Source: Alphaproteobacteria bacterium (lineage in GTDB: Bacteria > Pseudomonadota > Alphaproteobacteria > BOG-932 > Roseiterribacteraceae). Taken from it: 5,347 bases of DNA. Below the pieces are notes generated by a model. It was not told the DNA's origin. It saw only the letters and a program-made list of their open reading frames with translations, and ran no database searches. Shown here piece after piece: positions 1 through 5,347 of this stretch (positions within the stretch are counted from its first letter, which is position 1; each line of letters opens with the position of its first letter). The translations under genes were made by a program, and so were the position numbers. The stretch is from positions 1 through 5,347 of the forward strand of contig CAJCJC010000423.1 in assembly GCA_903970575.1 (NCBI GenBank), written 5' to 3'.

Positions 1-1165
1 TATCGCCGGGCGCCGCCGCGAGGCTCGGAGGTTCTAGAACGCTGTCGCTCGCGCCGAGCGATTCGTCATGCTCGTAGGCCGTACGGCTTTCCAACGTCGC
101 GAAATCGCCGATTTCCCATGTCGCCACGACGTGGCCCAGGATCGCCTTGCGCTGCGCGCCGAACTGGGGGCTGAATTCCCCCGGCGTCAACCATTTCGGG
201 CTGAAGAGAGTCGACGCTTCCAACGCCGTCATTTGCGTATTCTGCCAAAAAGCGTTTGGAATCTGACTATAGGTTGGGAAAGCGCCGCAGTAATAATTAT
301 TGACGGCCGCCGGGCTCAATTTACAATTATCGGCAGTCGAATGAAGGGTGACCTCATCCGCCGGGCCGTCCTTCTCTTCGAAGTAATTGCCGAACGCCTT
401 GATCGTGATCGTGTCCGTCGGCCGGAAATCGATGGTCACGGCGATCGAGTTTGTGCTTTGGGCGCCGAGCTTTTCGCCGGGATTGCCTGGATTGGCGTCA
501 TAGCCACCATTGCTGACGTCGCTGCCGATAATGCCGACATTCAGCTTGCCCGGAACGATCGGCCCCGAGATCGAGCCCTGGAATGACTTCTTGTCGTAGG
601 TTCCGAGCTTCGCCTCGAAATCACCGGACCAGTTATCGCTCGCGTCCTTGGTAACATAGTTAACCGCGCCGGCCATCGTCGAACGGCCGAAATAGACGCT
701 CTGCGGACCGCGCAGCACTTCCACGCGCGCTACATCCAGTCCAACGGGAATTTCACCGCCCAACAGCGGCGCGCCGTCGATGAAGACAAGGCTCGCGGCG
801 TCGATGCCGTTGTTGTTGACGAGGTTAAGGCCGCGGAAAATGAGCGGGCGGTTGCCGAGGCGACCCGCGAAATAACCCGGTGTGAATGTCGGGAAGGTTA
901 AGCTTGGCGAGTAATTCGCCAAAGCGTTTGTGGATGTGACATCCAGATTGTCCAGCGTATCGCCTGTGATCGCCGTGATCGAGATCGGAACGTCTTTCAG
1001 CTTCTCGGCGCGGTTACGGGCCGTAACCACGATCTCCTCGGGAGATGACTGCTCCTGAGCGGGCGCCGCGCTATCGGCGGTCTGCGCGAAGATCCCCGGC
1101 GCGGAAACAAGTCCAGCCGCCAATATCGTCGTGCAAAAGAAAATAGGCCTTATCTTTATAGTCAC
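1..1165 (-). CDS. TonB-dependent outer-membrane receptor, N-terminal part (truncated by window edge)
   Basis: Outer-membrane gated channel that would take up a scarce or bulky ligand using TonB/ExbBD energy. The 388 visible residues begin with a signal peptide (basic start, hydrophobic residues 8-22, likely cleavage after GIFA at 27). A TonB-box-like segment follows (EEIVVTARNR, 43-52), then a complete plug domain (about 55-175) with the typical IFRGL (109-113), FIDGAP (128-133) and VEVLRGPQSVYFGRSTMAGA (148-167). The first barrel strands come after that. Cys281 and Cys293 could form a loop disulfide. The start is GTG at 1165: AAGGGAG lies a few bases upstream and no in-frame ATG sits near. 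It is transcribed away from actP, probably from the promoter at 1333-1361 with a leader of roughly 160 nt. The ligand cannot be read from the sequence. The style resembles the large receptor families of sphingomonads that lack the extra signalling domain of FecA-like receptors. The C-terminal barrel is outside the window. Confidence 0.96.
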   Translation of the reverse strand, partial: MTIKIRPIFFCTTILAAGLVSAPGIFAQTADSAAPAQEQSSPEEIVVTARNRAEKLKDVPISITAITGDTLDNLDVTSTNALANYSPSLTFPTFTPGYFAGRLGNRPLIFRGLNLVNNNGIDAASLVFIDGAPLLGGEIPVGLDVARVEVLRGPQSVYFGRSTMAGAVNYVTKDASDNWSGDFEAKLGTYDKKSFQGSISGPIVPGKLNVGIIGSDVSNGGYDANPGNPGEKLGAQSTNSIAVTIDFRPTDTITIKAFGNYFEEKDGPADEVTLHSTADNCKLSPAAVNNYYCGAFPTYSQIPNAFWQNTQMTALEASTLFSPKWLTPGEFSPQFGAQRKAILGHVVATWEIGDFATLESRTAYEHDESLGASDSVLEPPSLAAAPGD

Positions 1166-1301
1166 AATTAGCTCCCTTGTTCAGATCCGGTTATTTAGGA
1201 AGGCGTTATGAACGCAGGGCATTCAGCCTCAGCGTCACTAACCTTCAATTCACAGCGCGCTCGTGGAACCACGTTTAGAGACGCCTCGATTAAGCGCCAG
1301 C

Positions 1302-1366
1302 GGAACGTCATTCCATTAAACGGAACTCTTTCCTGATATGTTGGAACTGCATCCCAGTCAATGGAA
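1302..1366. promoter_or_regulatory. Operator-like array of GGAA/TTCC boxes over the receptor promoter
   Basis: GGAA occurs on the plus strand at 1302, 1322, 1343 and 1363, so the steps are 20, 21 and 20 bp, two helical turns each. TTCC boxes at 1311 and 1330 lie between them, and TCCC at 1352. The clearest unit is the 15-bp near-palindrome at 1311-1325 (TTCCATT-A-AACGGAA, 6 of 7 arm positions pair). A weaker 15-bp copy lies at 1352-1366 across the -35 box. Positions 1302-1325 match 4340-4363 in the divergent region at 18 of 24 bases. I infer cooperative binding sites of one dimeric regulator placed on one DNA face. The regulator family is unknown; some IclR-type proteins bind GGAA/TTCC palindromes, but this is only suggestive. 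Confidence 0.45.
1333..1361 (-). promoter_or_regulatory. Predicted sigma70-type promoter for the TonB-dependent receptor
   Basis: On the minus strand TTGACT (1361-1356) is followed after exactly 17 bp by TATCAG (1338-1333). That is 5/6 and 4/6 matches to the -35 and -10 consensus. The spacer carries GTTCC at the same position as in the promoter at 4330-4358, and the two 29-bp promoters match at 17 positions. Transcription would start near 1326, leaving a leader of about 160 nt before the GTG. This is a prediction from sequence only. The matching build of a second promoter in the same locus raises my trust in it. Confidence 0.5.
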
Positions 1367-1490
1367 TTTTGCAGCTTTGCATATGCAGGGGTGGACAGCG
1401 TGACATTTGCGCCACGCTTGCCTCGCGGCCGGGGATTGTTGGTCAGCAAGCTCAGCTTTTGAGGCCTTACGTTTGGCCGCCACGGCGTTT

Positions 1491-1513
1491 GCGGTCCAGC
1501 AATCCTGGAACGC
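1491..1513 (-). terminator. Candidate hairpin downstream of actP (weak terminator call)
   Basis: Nine-base arms GCGGTCCAG and CTGGAACGC flank a 5-base loop and pair at 8 of 9 positions, about 27 bp beyond the actP stop. On the transcribed minus strand no U-run follows, so it is not a standard intrinsic terminator. It could instead protect the mRNA 3' end or be chance. The right arm includes the 10-mer GGAACGCAGT (1507-1516), identical to 4340-4349, so this may also be a half operator site. Confidence 0.25.
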
Positions 1514-1540
1514 AGTATGCCGGGTGCGTTGCATTCGAAG

Positions 1541-3196
1541 TCAAGAAGATTTTATCGATCCGATGCCGGTTTCCGAACGAATATATTGTTCTTCGAACCG
1601 CGCCTTGACGGTCGCCGCTTCTGGGCTGCGATCCAGGATCGAAACGAGCCACGCGCCGATAAAGGCGAGCGGCATCGAAAACAACGTTGGAGAGTCATAG
1701 GGAAAAATCGGCGAGGCGTATCCAAGGGCGTGAACCCAGATCGTGGGGCTTAAGACCGTGAGGCCGACCGAGCTTAACAAACCAAGGCAACCGCCAACGA
1801 CCGCGCCCCTGGTCGTCAGCCCACGCCAGTAGATCGAGAGAAGCAGCGGTGGAAAATTCGTGCTGGCCGCGACCGCGAAGGCCAGACCGCCCAGAAAGGC
1901 GATATTTTGCTTTTGCGCTAAAATTCCGATCGCGACCGCGACGATTCCAAGCGCGACTGTCGCGATTTTCGACACCAGAACCTCCTGTCGGTCGTTCGCC
2001 CGCCCATGCCGGAACACGTTCGCGTAGAGGTCGTGCGACACCGCCGTCGCCCCCGACAGGGCGAGTCCGGACACGACGGCGAGAATCGTCGCGAACGTAA
2101 CGGCGGAAATAAACCCCATGAACAAATTCCCGCCGACCGCATGGGCCAGCAAGACGGCGGCCATGTTGCCGCCGCCACGCAGCGCGCCCGAGGCGTCGAG
2201 ATATTCGGGGTTGGTCGAGACCAGCGCGATGGCGCCGAAGCCGATGATCAGAAGCAGCAGGTAGAAATATCCCATGAAGCTTGAGGCGAACAGGATCGAT
2301 TTCCTGGCTTCCTTCGTGTTCGGGACGGTGAAAAATCGCATCAATATATGCGGCAGCCCCGGCGTTCCGAACATCAGCGCGATGCCAAGCGATACGGTGG
2401 AAATGGGGTCGGTGAGCAGAAGCCCCGGCCGCATGATCGCGTCATGTTTCGGATGCGCATCGACCGCCGTCACGATCAATGCGTTCAGATCGAAGCCGAA
2501 ACGCCAGAGCACGGCGAAACCGATATAGCTGACGCCGAGCAGCAGAAGAACGGCCTTCACGATCTGAATCCAGGTGGTCGCCAGCATGCCGCCAAACGTC
2601 ACGTACACGATCATCAGCGCGCCCATGAGGAGGACGGCATAGTCGTAATCCAGTCCGAACAAGAGCTTGATGAGCTGTCCGGCGCCGATCATTTGGCCGA
2701 CCAGGTACATCGCGATGACGATCAGGGCTCCGACGGCGGAGAAAATTCGGATCGGCGCGCGCCCCAGCCTGTAGGATACGACATCGGCGACATTATATCG
2801 GCCGAGATTGCGCAGGCGTTCCGCGAGCAGGAACATGACAATCGGCCAGCCCGCGATGGTGCCGATGACGTAAACGACGCCGTCATAGCCATAAGAATAG
2901 ATAAGGGCGGATACGCCGAGAAAGGACGACGCGGAGATATAGTCGCCCGCGATGGCGAGCCCGTTCTGAAGGCCCGTTATTTCGCCGCCGGCGGTATAGA
3001 ACTGCGCCCGCGTCGCGCGTCGCCGCGCCGCCCAGAAGGTGATGTAGAGCGTCGAAAGAACGAAGATCAGAAACATCGCGATCGCGGTCCAGTTGACCGG
3101 CGCGGGCTCCGCGGCCGCCGCGGCGAGGGCTGGCCGCGCGGCCATCATGAAAAGAACGGCCGCTATCGCCAGCGGAACCTCGCCCCAGCGCCTCAC
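1541..3196 (-). CDS. actP: ActP-type sodium:solute symporter (acetate/short monocarboxylate permease)
   Basis: Inner-membrane cation-coupled uptake of acetate, glycolate or similar small carboxylates, in the SSS family. The 551 residues are almost the length of E. coli ActP (about 549), and near-identical blocks run throughout: [20 protein letters not shown] (67-86), [81 protein letters not shown] and LTTRGA. A signal-like hydrophobic stretch ending ARPALAAAA (about 8-28) precedes the first core helix (about 37-55), as in ActP. The rest is a run of membrane helices. The GTG start at 3196 overlaps the yjcH stop as GTGA, so translation is probably coupled. The gene closes the three-gene operon. 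No acetyl-CoA synthetase gene is next to it, unlike acs-yjcH-actP, so the natural substrate could be another short acid, for example one linked to the divergent ThDP enzyme. The family call is firm; the substrate is inferred. Confidence 0.93.
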   Translation of the reverse strand: MRRWGEVPLAIAAVLFMMAARPALAAAAAEPAPVNWTAIAMFLIFVLSTLYITFWAARRRATRAQFYTAGGEITGLQNGLAIAGDYISASSFLGVSALIYSYGYDGVVYVIGTIAGWPIVMFLLAERLRNLGRYNVADVVSYRLGRAPIRIFSAVGALIVIAMYLVGQMIGAGQLIKLLFGLDYDYAVLLMGALMIVYVTFGGMLATTWIQIVKAVLLLLGVSYIGFAVLWRFGFDLNALIVTAVDAHPKHDAIMRPGLLLTDPISTVSLGIALMFGTPGLPHILMRFFTVPNTKEARKSILFASSFMGYFYLLLLIIGFGAIALVSTNPEYLDASGALRGGGNMAAVLLAHAVGGNLFMGFISAVTFATILAVVSGLALSGATAVSHDLYANVFRHGRANDRQEVLVSKIATVALGIVAVAIGILAQKQNIAFLGGLAFAVAASTNFPPLLLSIYWRGLTTRGAVVGGCLGLLSSVGLTVLSPTIWVHALGYASPIFPYDSPTLFSMPLAFIGAWLVSILDRSPEAATVKARFEEQYIRSETGIGSIKSS

Positions 3197-3495
3197 CGGA
3201 ACTTACCCATGATCTTGGCGGTCAGGCCATCGAACCGTGCGTTCGCGCGCCAAACATAGATCGAGATCAGGATGACCGGGGCCAGGATCAGCGCGATGGG
3301 AATGATGAAAGACAGGATCGACGCGGGCGCCCCGATCATCGTCAGCGCCCCCGGCGCGAACGCGACCATAAGGATAAAGCCGAAATACAAGATCAGCATG
3401 GCGGCGGTCAGCAACCAGCTCAACATCGAGCGCGACCTTGTCAACGTGCGGAAGTCGACATCCGCCCGTATTTTTTTCATCGTGATCTCATCCAT
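3193..3495 (-). CDS. yjcH: DUF485 small inner-membrane protein, YjcH type
   Basis: A 100-residue partner of ActP-like permeases with no established biochemical role. It is thought to be a companion subunit or modulator because the pair is conserved. The order is as in E. coli YjcH (about 104 residues): a basic N-terminus with FRTLTRSR (15-22), a first membrane helix about 26-47 ending [13 protein letters not shown] (37-49), a second helix about 60-81, then the family's [14 protein letters not shown] (79-92). The stop overlaps the actP start by 4 nt. The annotated ATG at 3495 lies inside the last codons of the upstream gene (8-nt overlap) with AAGG about 9 nt before it. A second in-frame ATG at 3480 (Met6) is preceded by GGATGAG and could be the true start; either leaves the family domain intact. 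The family assignment is firm. Confidence 0.92.
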   Translation of the reverse strand: MDEITMKKIRADVDFRTLTRSRSMLSWLLTAAMLILYFGFILMVAFAPGALTMIGAPASILSFIIPIALILAPVILISIYVWRANARFDGLTAKIMGKFR

Positions 3496-4297
3496 GCGCT
3501 GTCGCCTTAATTCGTTCGATCGCGGTATCGATAAAGTGCTGAACGGTCATTTTCGGCTCGGCCCCCCAGCATTTCGCGAGTCGATTGCAGGCCGAGATCA
3601 GACCCGTTTCCCAGACTGAGCGCGCATCCCCGATTCGCGCCGTCGCGCCGTTGACCGCGACTCCGGCAATGCCAAGAAGATCGAGCGCGGGAAGCCGTGA
3701 AATTCCCGCCTGGTCGCGCCCGATGCCGGCGTCGTGATAGACGGCGGCCCTCACGTCGACTTTGACGGCGGATCGGACGGACCCGATCAGCCCCCCATGC
3801 GATCCTGAGACGACAATGGCGCCGGCGTCGCGCGTTTCGACGAGGTCAATCGAATCCAGCCCCCATACCGGGGGCGAACCGGACCGGAGCAACATGCGCG
3901 CGTCACGGTATGGATTTGGCCGTTTCACGGGCGGATCGCCCGTTTGCAGCATCGCCGCGGCCTCCGCGCAGGTTTGTCCGACATGGCATCCAAGACGGGT
4001 GGCCACATTGTTGACCGCGCTCAATATTCCATGCCTCATCATGTCGTCGCCGTCGCCGATGCGCGCGCTGTCATGACTAACAGTCGCCGCGGCAACGCCC
4101 AATTCCGACAGCATTTCGAGGCCGGCGACGCCGGCCGAATCCAGACCGCGTCCGGCGTCGTTCAGAATCGCGCCGCGAACGCCCGCCAGCGCAAGCAGGT
4201 GCGCCGGATAAAGTCCGCCATGCGAGCCGGCGACGATAACTCCGCCCCGATGCCGTTCGGTCGCCGCGGTCGCACTATTCAGGACGAAGACCGGCAT
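3488..4297 (-). CDS. Uncharacterised protein with two tandem copies of one domain (GSHGG / DAG / ARIGD motifs)
   Basis: I cannot name a function. The 269 residues consist of two homologous halves, about 3-117 and 144-260, offset by 141-142 residues and joined by a Pro/Arg-rich linker (about 118-143). The shared landmarks are (I/V)VxGSHGG (GSHGG at 24-28 and 165-169), DAGxG (47-51 and 189-193), AG plus a leucine-rich helix (55-66 and 197-208), ARIGD (78-82 and 220-224), and a G(I/L)xSAxN helix (90-96 and 232-238). The repeated His, Asp, Ser, Arg and Gly suggest a ligand site rather than structural repeats. There is no signal peptide or membrane helix, so it is probably cytosolic. The ATG at 4297 has a modest AAGG six bases upstream. 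It is the first gene of the operon with yjcH and actP and is divergent from the ThDP enzyme, so a role in handling the same substrate is likely but unproven. It could be an enzyme, an accessory subunit of the ThDP protein, or a metabolite sensor. Confidence 0.88.
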   Translation of the reverse strand: MPVFVLNSATAATERHRGGVIVAGSHGGLYPAHLLALAGVRGAILNDAGRGLDSAGVAGLEMLSELGVAAATVSHDSARIGDGDDMMRHGILSAVNNVATRLGCHVGQTCAEAAAMLQTGDPPVKRPNPYRDARMLLRSGSPPVWGLDSIDLVETRDAGAIVVSGSHGGLIGSVRSAVKVDVRAAVYHDAGIGRDQAGISRLPALDLLGIAGVAVNGATARIGDARSVWETGLISACNRLAKCWGAEPKMTVQHFIDTAIERIKATAHG

Positions 4298-4329
4298 GGC
4301 GACCTTAGTAATCCGGGACTTAAAAACCC

Positions 4330-4358
4330 GTCATAATGTGGAACGCAGTTCCGTTCAA
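4330..4358 (-). promoter_or_regulatory. Predicted promoter of the tandem-domain protein / yjcH / actP operon
   Basis: On the minus strand TTGAAC (4358-4353) is followed after exactly 17 bp by TATGAC (4335-4330), each about 4/6 of consensus. Transcription would start near 4323, giving a leader of about 26 nt before the ATG at 4297. The spacer is occupied by the GGAAC-GCA-GTTCC palindrome, so a bound protein would cover RNA polymerase contacts. That is the usual placement for repression. Confidence 0.45.
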
Positions 4359-4364
4359 CAGAAT
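4340..4364. promoter_or_regulatory. Operator-like palindromes matching the receptor promoter element
   Basis: GGAAC-GCA-GTTCC at 4340-4352 is a perfect 5+5 inverted repeat. Overlapping it, 4349-4363 forms a second near-palindrome (TTCCGTT-C-AACAGAA, 6 of 7 arm positions pair). Positions 4340-4363 match 1302-1325 upstream of the receptor at 18 of 24 bases. In inverted orientation 4347-4364 matches 1310-1327 at 15 of 18, including the unbroken 9-mer AACGGAACT. I read this as a shared binding site for one regulator that is encoded elsewhere. Confidence 0.5.
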
Positions 4365-4370
4365 TTCCAG

Positions 4371-4401
4371 TTGACAAGTTACCCCGTGATCGGCCCTTAA
4401 C
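4371..4401 (+). promoter_or_regulatory. Possible rightward promoter for the ThDP enzyme
   Basis: TTGACA at 4371-4376 is a perfect -35 hexamer, preceded by AATTTCCAG. The receptor promoter's TTGACT is similarly preceded by AATTCCA. The -10 is poor: CTTAAC at 4396-4401 has a 19-bp spacer and CCTTAA at 4395 has 18. It may be an activator-dependent promoter. The -35 is clear by sequence; the rest is weak. Confidence 0.3.
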
Positions 4402-4404
4402 AGC

Positions 4405-4433
4405 ATGCGTTGCTCGTTTTGGGCGTGACGCAT
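4405..4433. repeat. Short inverted repeat ATGCGT / ACGCAT ahead of the ThDP gene
   Basis: ATGCGT at 4405-4410 is the exact reverse complement of ACGCAT at 4428-4433, with 17 bp between. The centres are 23 bp apart, about two helical turns. It lies just downstream of the possible rightward -10 and just before the Shine-Dalgarno, so it could be an operator half-site pair or a weak leader hairpin. Arms this short can arise by chance. Confidence 0.22.
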
Positions 4434-4445
4434 CATGGGGATGGT

Positions 4446-5347
4446 ATGAGTAACTGCGTTTCCGGGACAATGACGGGAGGCCGCGCCCTTGCGGAAATGC
4501 TAAAGGCCGCCGACGTCGGCCCGATGTTTGGCATGGGTGGGTTCCAGCTTTTGCCGTTCTATGACGCGGCTGGTCGAATTGGGCTGCGACATCACCTCAT
4601 TAATGACGAGCGCACGGGCGCGTTCGCGGCCGACGCGTATTCGCGGGTGACCAACAAGGTCGGAATCTGTGACGCCACGCTTGGCCCTGGCGCCACGAAC
4701 CTTGTCACGGCGCTCGCCGAATCGTTCAACGCCGGCACGCCGCTGATCGCCATCACGGGCGACGCCAACCGCGTTCACGCCAACAAAAACATGACGCAGG
4801 AGACGCGTCAGGTCGACATCATACGCCCAGTGGTGAAGGACCTGTTGCGCGTCGAGTTGACGAGTCGTCTTCCCGAAATGGTGCGCCGCGCGTTCCAGAT
4901 CGCCACATCCGGTCGCCCAGGTCCCGTATGCCTCGATATTCCCGAGGACGTCGCGCATGCGGAACACGATTTCGACTCGGCCGATATCTTCGTCGATCCG
5001 CGGACGACCCACAGCCCGGCTTGGCGCACCCGACCGGACAAGTCCGACGTGGAGCGCGCCGCCGCCATGTTGTCCGAGGCTAAGCGCCCCCTGATCCTCG
5101 CGGGTGGCGGCGTTCATCTCTCGCAAGCCTACGCGGCCCTCTCCGCCCTGGCGGAGGCGACGAATACCCCCGTCGCGCACACCTTGTCGGGCAAGGGCGC
5201 GATCGCCTGCACCCATCCGCTGTCCGTCGGACTGTTCGGCCGTTATAGCCGCATCGCCAATGATTTGATCGAAAAAGCCGATTGTCTTCTGGTCATCGGT
5301 TGCAAGCTGGGCGAAATCGCGACCAAGCGCTATGAATTGATCAGCCA
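4446..5347 (+). CDS. Thiamine-diphosphate-dependent enzyme, acetolactate synthase-like, N-terminal part (truncated by window edge)
   Basis: ThDP enzymes of this superfamily decarboxylate, cleave or condense 2-oxo acids in the cytosol. The 300 visible residues cover the PYR domain (about 9-175) and much of the central TPP_enzyme_M domain (from about 203). Glu55 in LINDERTGAFAADAYSR is the expected catalytic Glu that activates the cofactor. TLGPGATNL (78-86), the Gln in NMTQE (115-119), SGRPGPVCLDIPEDV (155-169) and RPLILAGGGV follow the acetolactate synthase pattern. The ThDP/Mg-binding GDG domain is beyond the window. The ATG at 4446 has GGGG at 4437-4440; an in-frame ATG at 4470 (Met9, giving MTGGRALAEML) is an alternative start. 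The upstream ATG at 4441 is out of frame and stops at once. The gene is divergent from the symporter operon. Substituted motifs (NDER instead of the usual RHEQ) and the locus argue against housekeeping IlvB. The exact substrate is unknown. Confidence 0.94.
   Translation, partial: MSNCVSGTMTGGRALAEMLKAADVGPMFGMGGFQLLPFYDAAGRIGLRHHLINDERTGAFAADAYSRVTNKVGICDATLGPGATNLVTALAESFNAGTPLIAITGDANRVHANKNMTQETRQVDIIRPVVKDLLRVELTSRLPEMVRRAFQIATSGRPGPVCLDIPEDVAHAEHDFDSADIFVDPRTTHSPAWRTRPDKSDVERAAAMLSEAKRPLILAGGGVHLSQAYAALSALAEATNTPVAHTLSGKGAIACTHPLSVGLFGRYSRIANDLIEKADCLLVIGCKLGEIATKRYELIS

Larger units (their letters stand above)
1166..1540. other. 375-bp intergenic region between actP and the receptor gene
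   Basis: This gap lies between the 3' end of actP and the 5' end of the receptor gene, both on the minus strand. It holds the predicted receptor promoter and the GGAA/TTCC array (1302-1366), a candidate hairpin just after actP, and the receptor's Shine-Dalgarno sequence near 1172-1178. An 84-codon minus frame (1195-1449, TTG start) crosses the promoter and operators and shows no recognisable protein features, so I treat it as non-coding. The stretch from about 1380 to 1480 shows nothing I can interpret. Confidence 0.7.
4298..4445. promoter_or_regulatory. Divergent control region between the symporter operon and the ThDP enzyme gene
   Basis: This 148-bp region lies between two outward-facing start codons. 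It holds a leftward promoter (4330-4358), a perfect palindrome inside that promoter's spacer (4340-4352), a GGAA/TTCC run that reaches 4368, a rightward -35-like TTGACA (4371-4376), a 6-bp inverted repeat (4405-4410 with 4428-4433), and the GGGG Shine-Dalgarno for the rightward gene (4437-4440). The layout fits one regulator controlling both directions from sites around 4340-4368. Confidence 0.7.

Noticed and set aside
68..586. 172-codon plus-strand frame
   Set aside because: It is antisense to the TonB-dependent receptor, whose minus frame shows signal peptide, plug and barrel strands without a break.
1195..1449. 84-codon minus-strand frame between actP and the receptor gene
   Set aside because: It begins with TTG, has no recognised domain, and crosses the predicted receptor promoter and the phased GGAA boxes. 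Some stretches look protein-like, so a comparative test of codon conservation would settle it.
1448..1458. AAGCT-C-AGCTT palindrome followed by TTTT on the plus strand
   Set aside because: A one-base centre cannot form a hairpin loop, no plus-strand gene ends there, and an 11-bp palindrome is easily due to chance.
1509..1530. Inverted repeat AACGCA-N10-TGCGTT just after actP, considered as terminator
   Set aside because: The stem is only 6 bp, no U-run follows on the transcribed strand, and it overlaps the better-paired hairpin at 1491-1513.
2348..3259. 303-codon plus-strand frame
   Set aside because: It is antisense to actP and yjcH, both firmly identified, and its translation is a low-complexity Arg/Asp/Glu-rich shadow.
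4500..5216. 238-codon minus-strand frame
   Set aside because: It lies antisense within the ThDP enzyme, whose plus frame has clear family motifs; it is Arg/Gly-rich as expected of a GC-rich shadow.

Overview
The window reads as chromosomal DNA of a GC-rich alphaproteobacterium. The TonB-dependent receptor has the style common in Sphingomonadales and in some Rhizobiales such as Beijerinckiaceae or Methylocystaceae. That placement is inference from protein style and base use. No rRNA, tRNA, mobile element or CRISPR array is visible.

Layout from left to right. (1) At 1-1165, minus strand, is the N-terminal part of a TonB-dependent outer-membrane receptor that runs off the left edge. (2) At 1166-1540 is a 375-bp gap holding a good sigma70-like leftward promoter for the receptor, set in an array of GGAA/TTCC boxes, plus a possible hairpin after actP. 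(3) At 1541-4297, minus strand, is a tightly overlapping three-gene operon, transcribed in this order: an uncharacterised 269-residue protein built from two copies of one domain, a YjcH-type DUF485 small membrane protein, and an ActP-type sodium:solute symporter. (4) At 4298-4445 is a 148-bp divergent control region with a leftward promoter, a perfect GGAAC-GCA-GTTCC palindrome and a rightward -35-like box. (5) From 4446 to the right edge, plus strand, is the N-terminal 300 residues of a thiamine-diphosphate enzyme of the acetolactate synthase-like superfamily.

A plausible joint reading is a small catabolic locus. The receptor would bring a substrate across the outer membrane, the YjcH/ActP pair would carry a small monocarboxylate across the inner membrane, and the ThDP enzyme would decarboxylate, cleave or condense a 2-oxo acid, with the tandem-domain protein acting beside it. 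The strongest sequence support for joint use is regulatory. The receptor promoter and the operon promoter share a quasi-palindromic element, 18 of 24 positions identical, and the two promoters are built alike around it. The regulator is not in the window. The least known component is the tandem-domain protein at 3488-4297, for which I can give no function.
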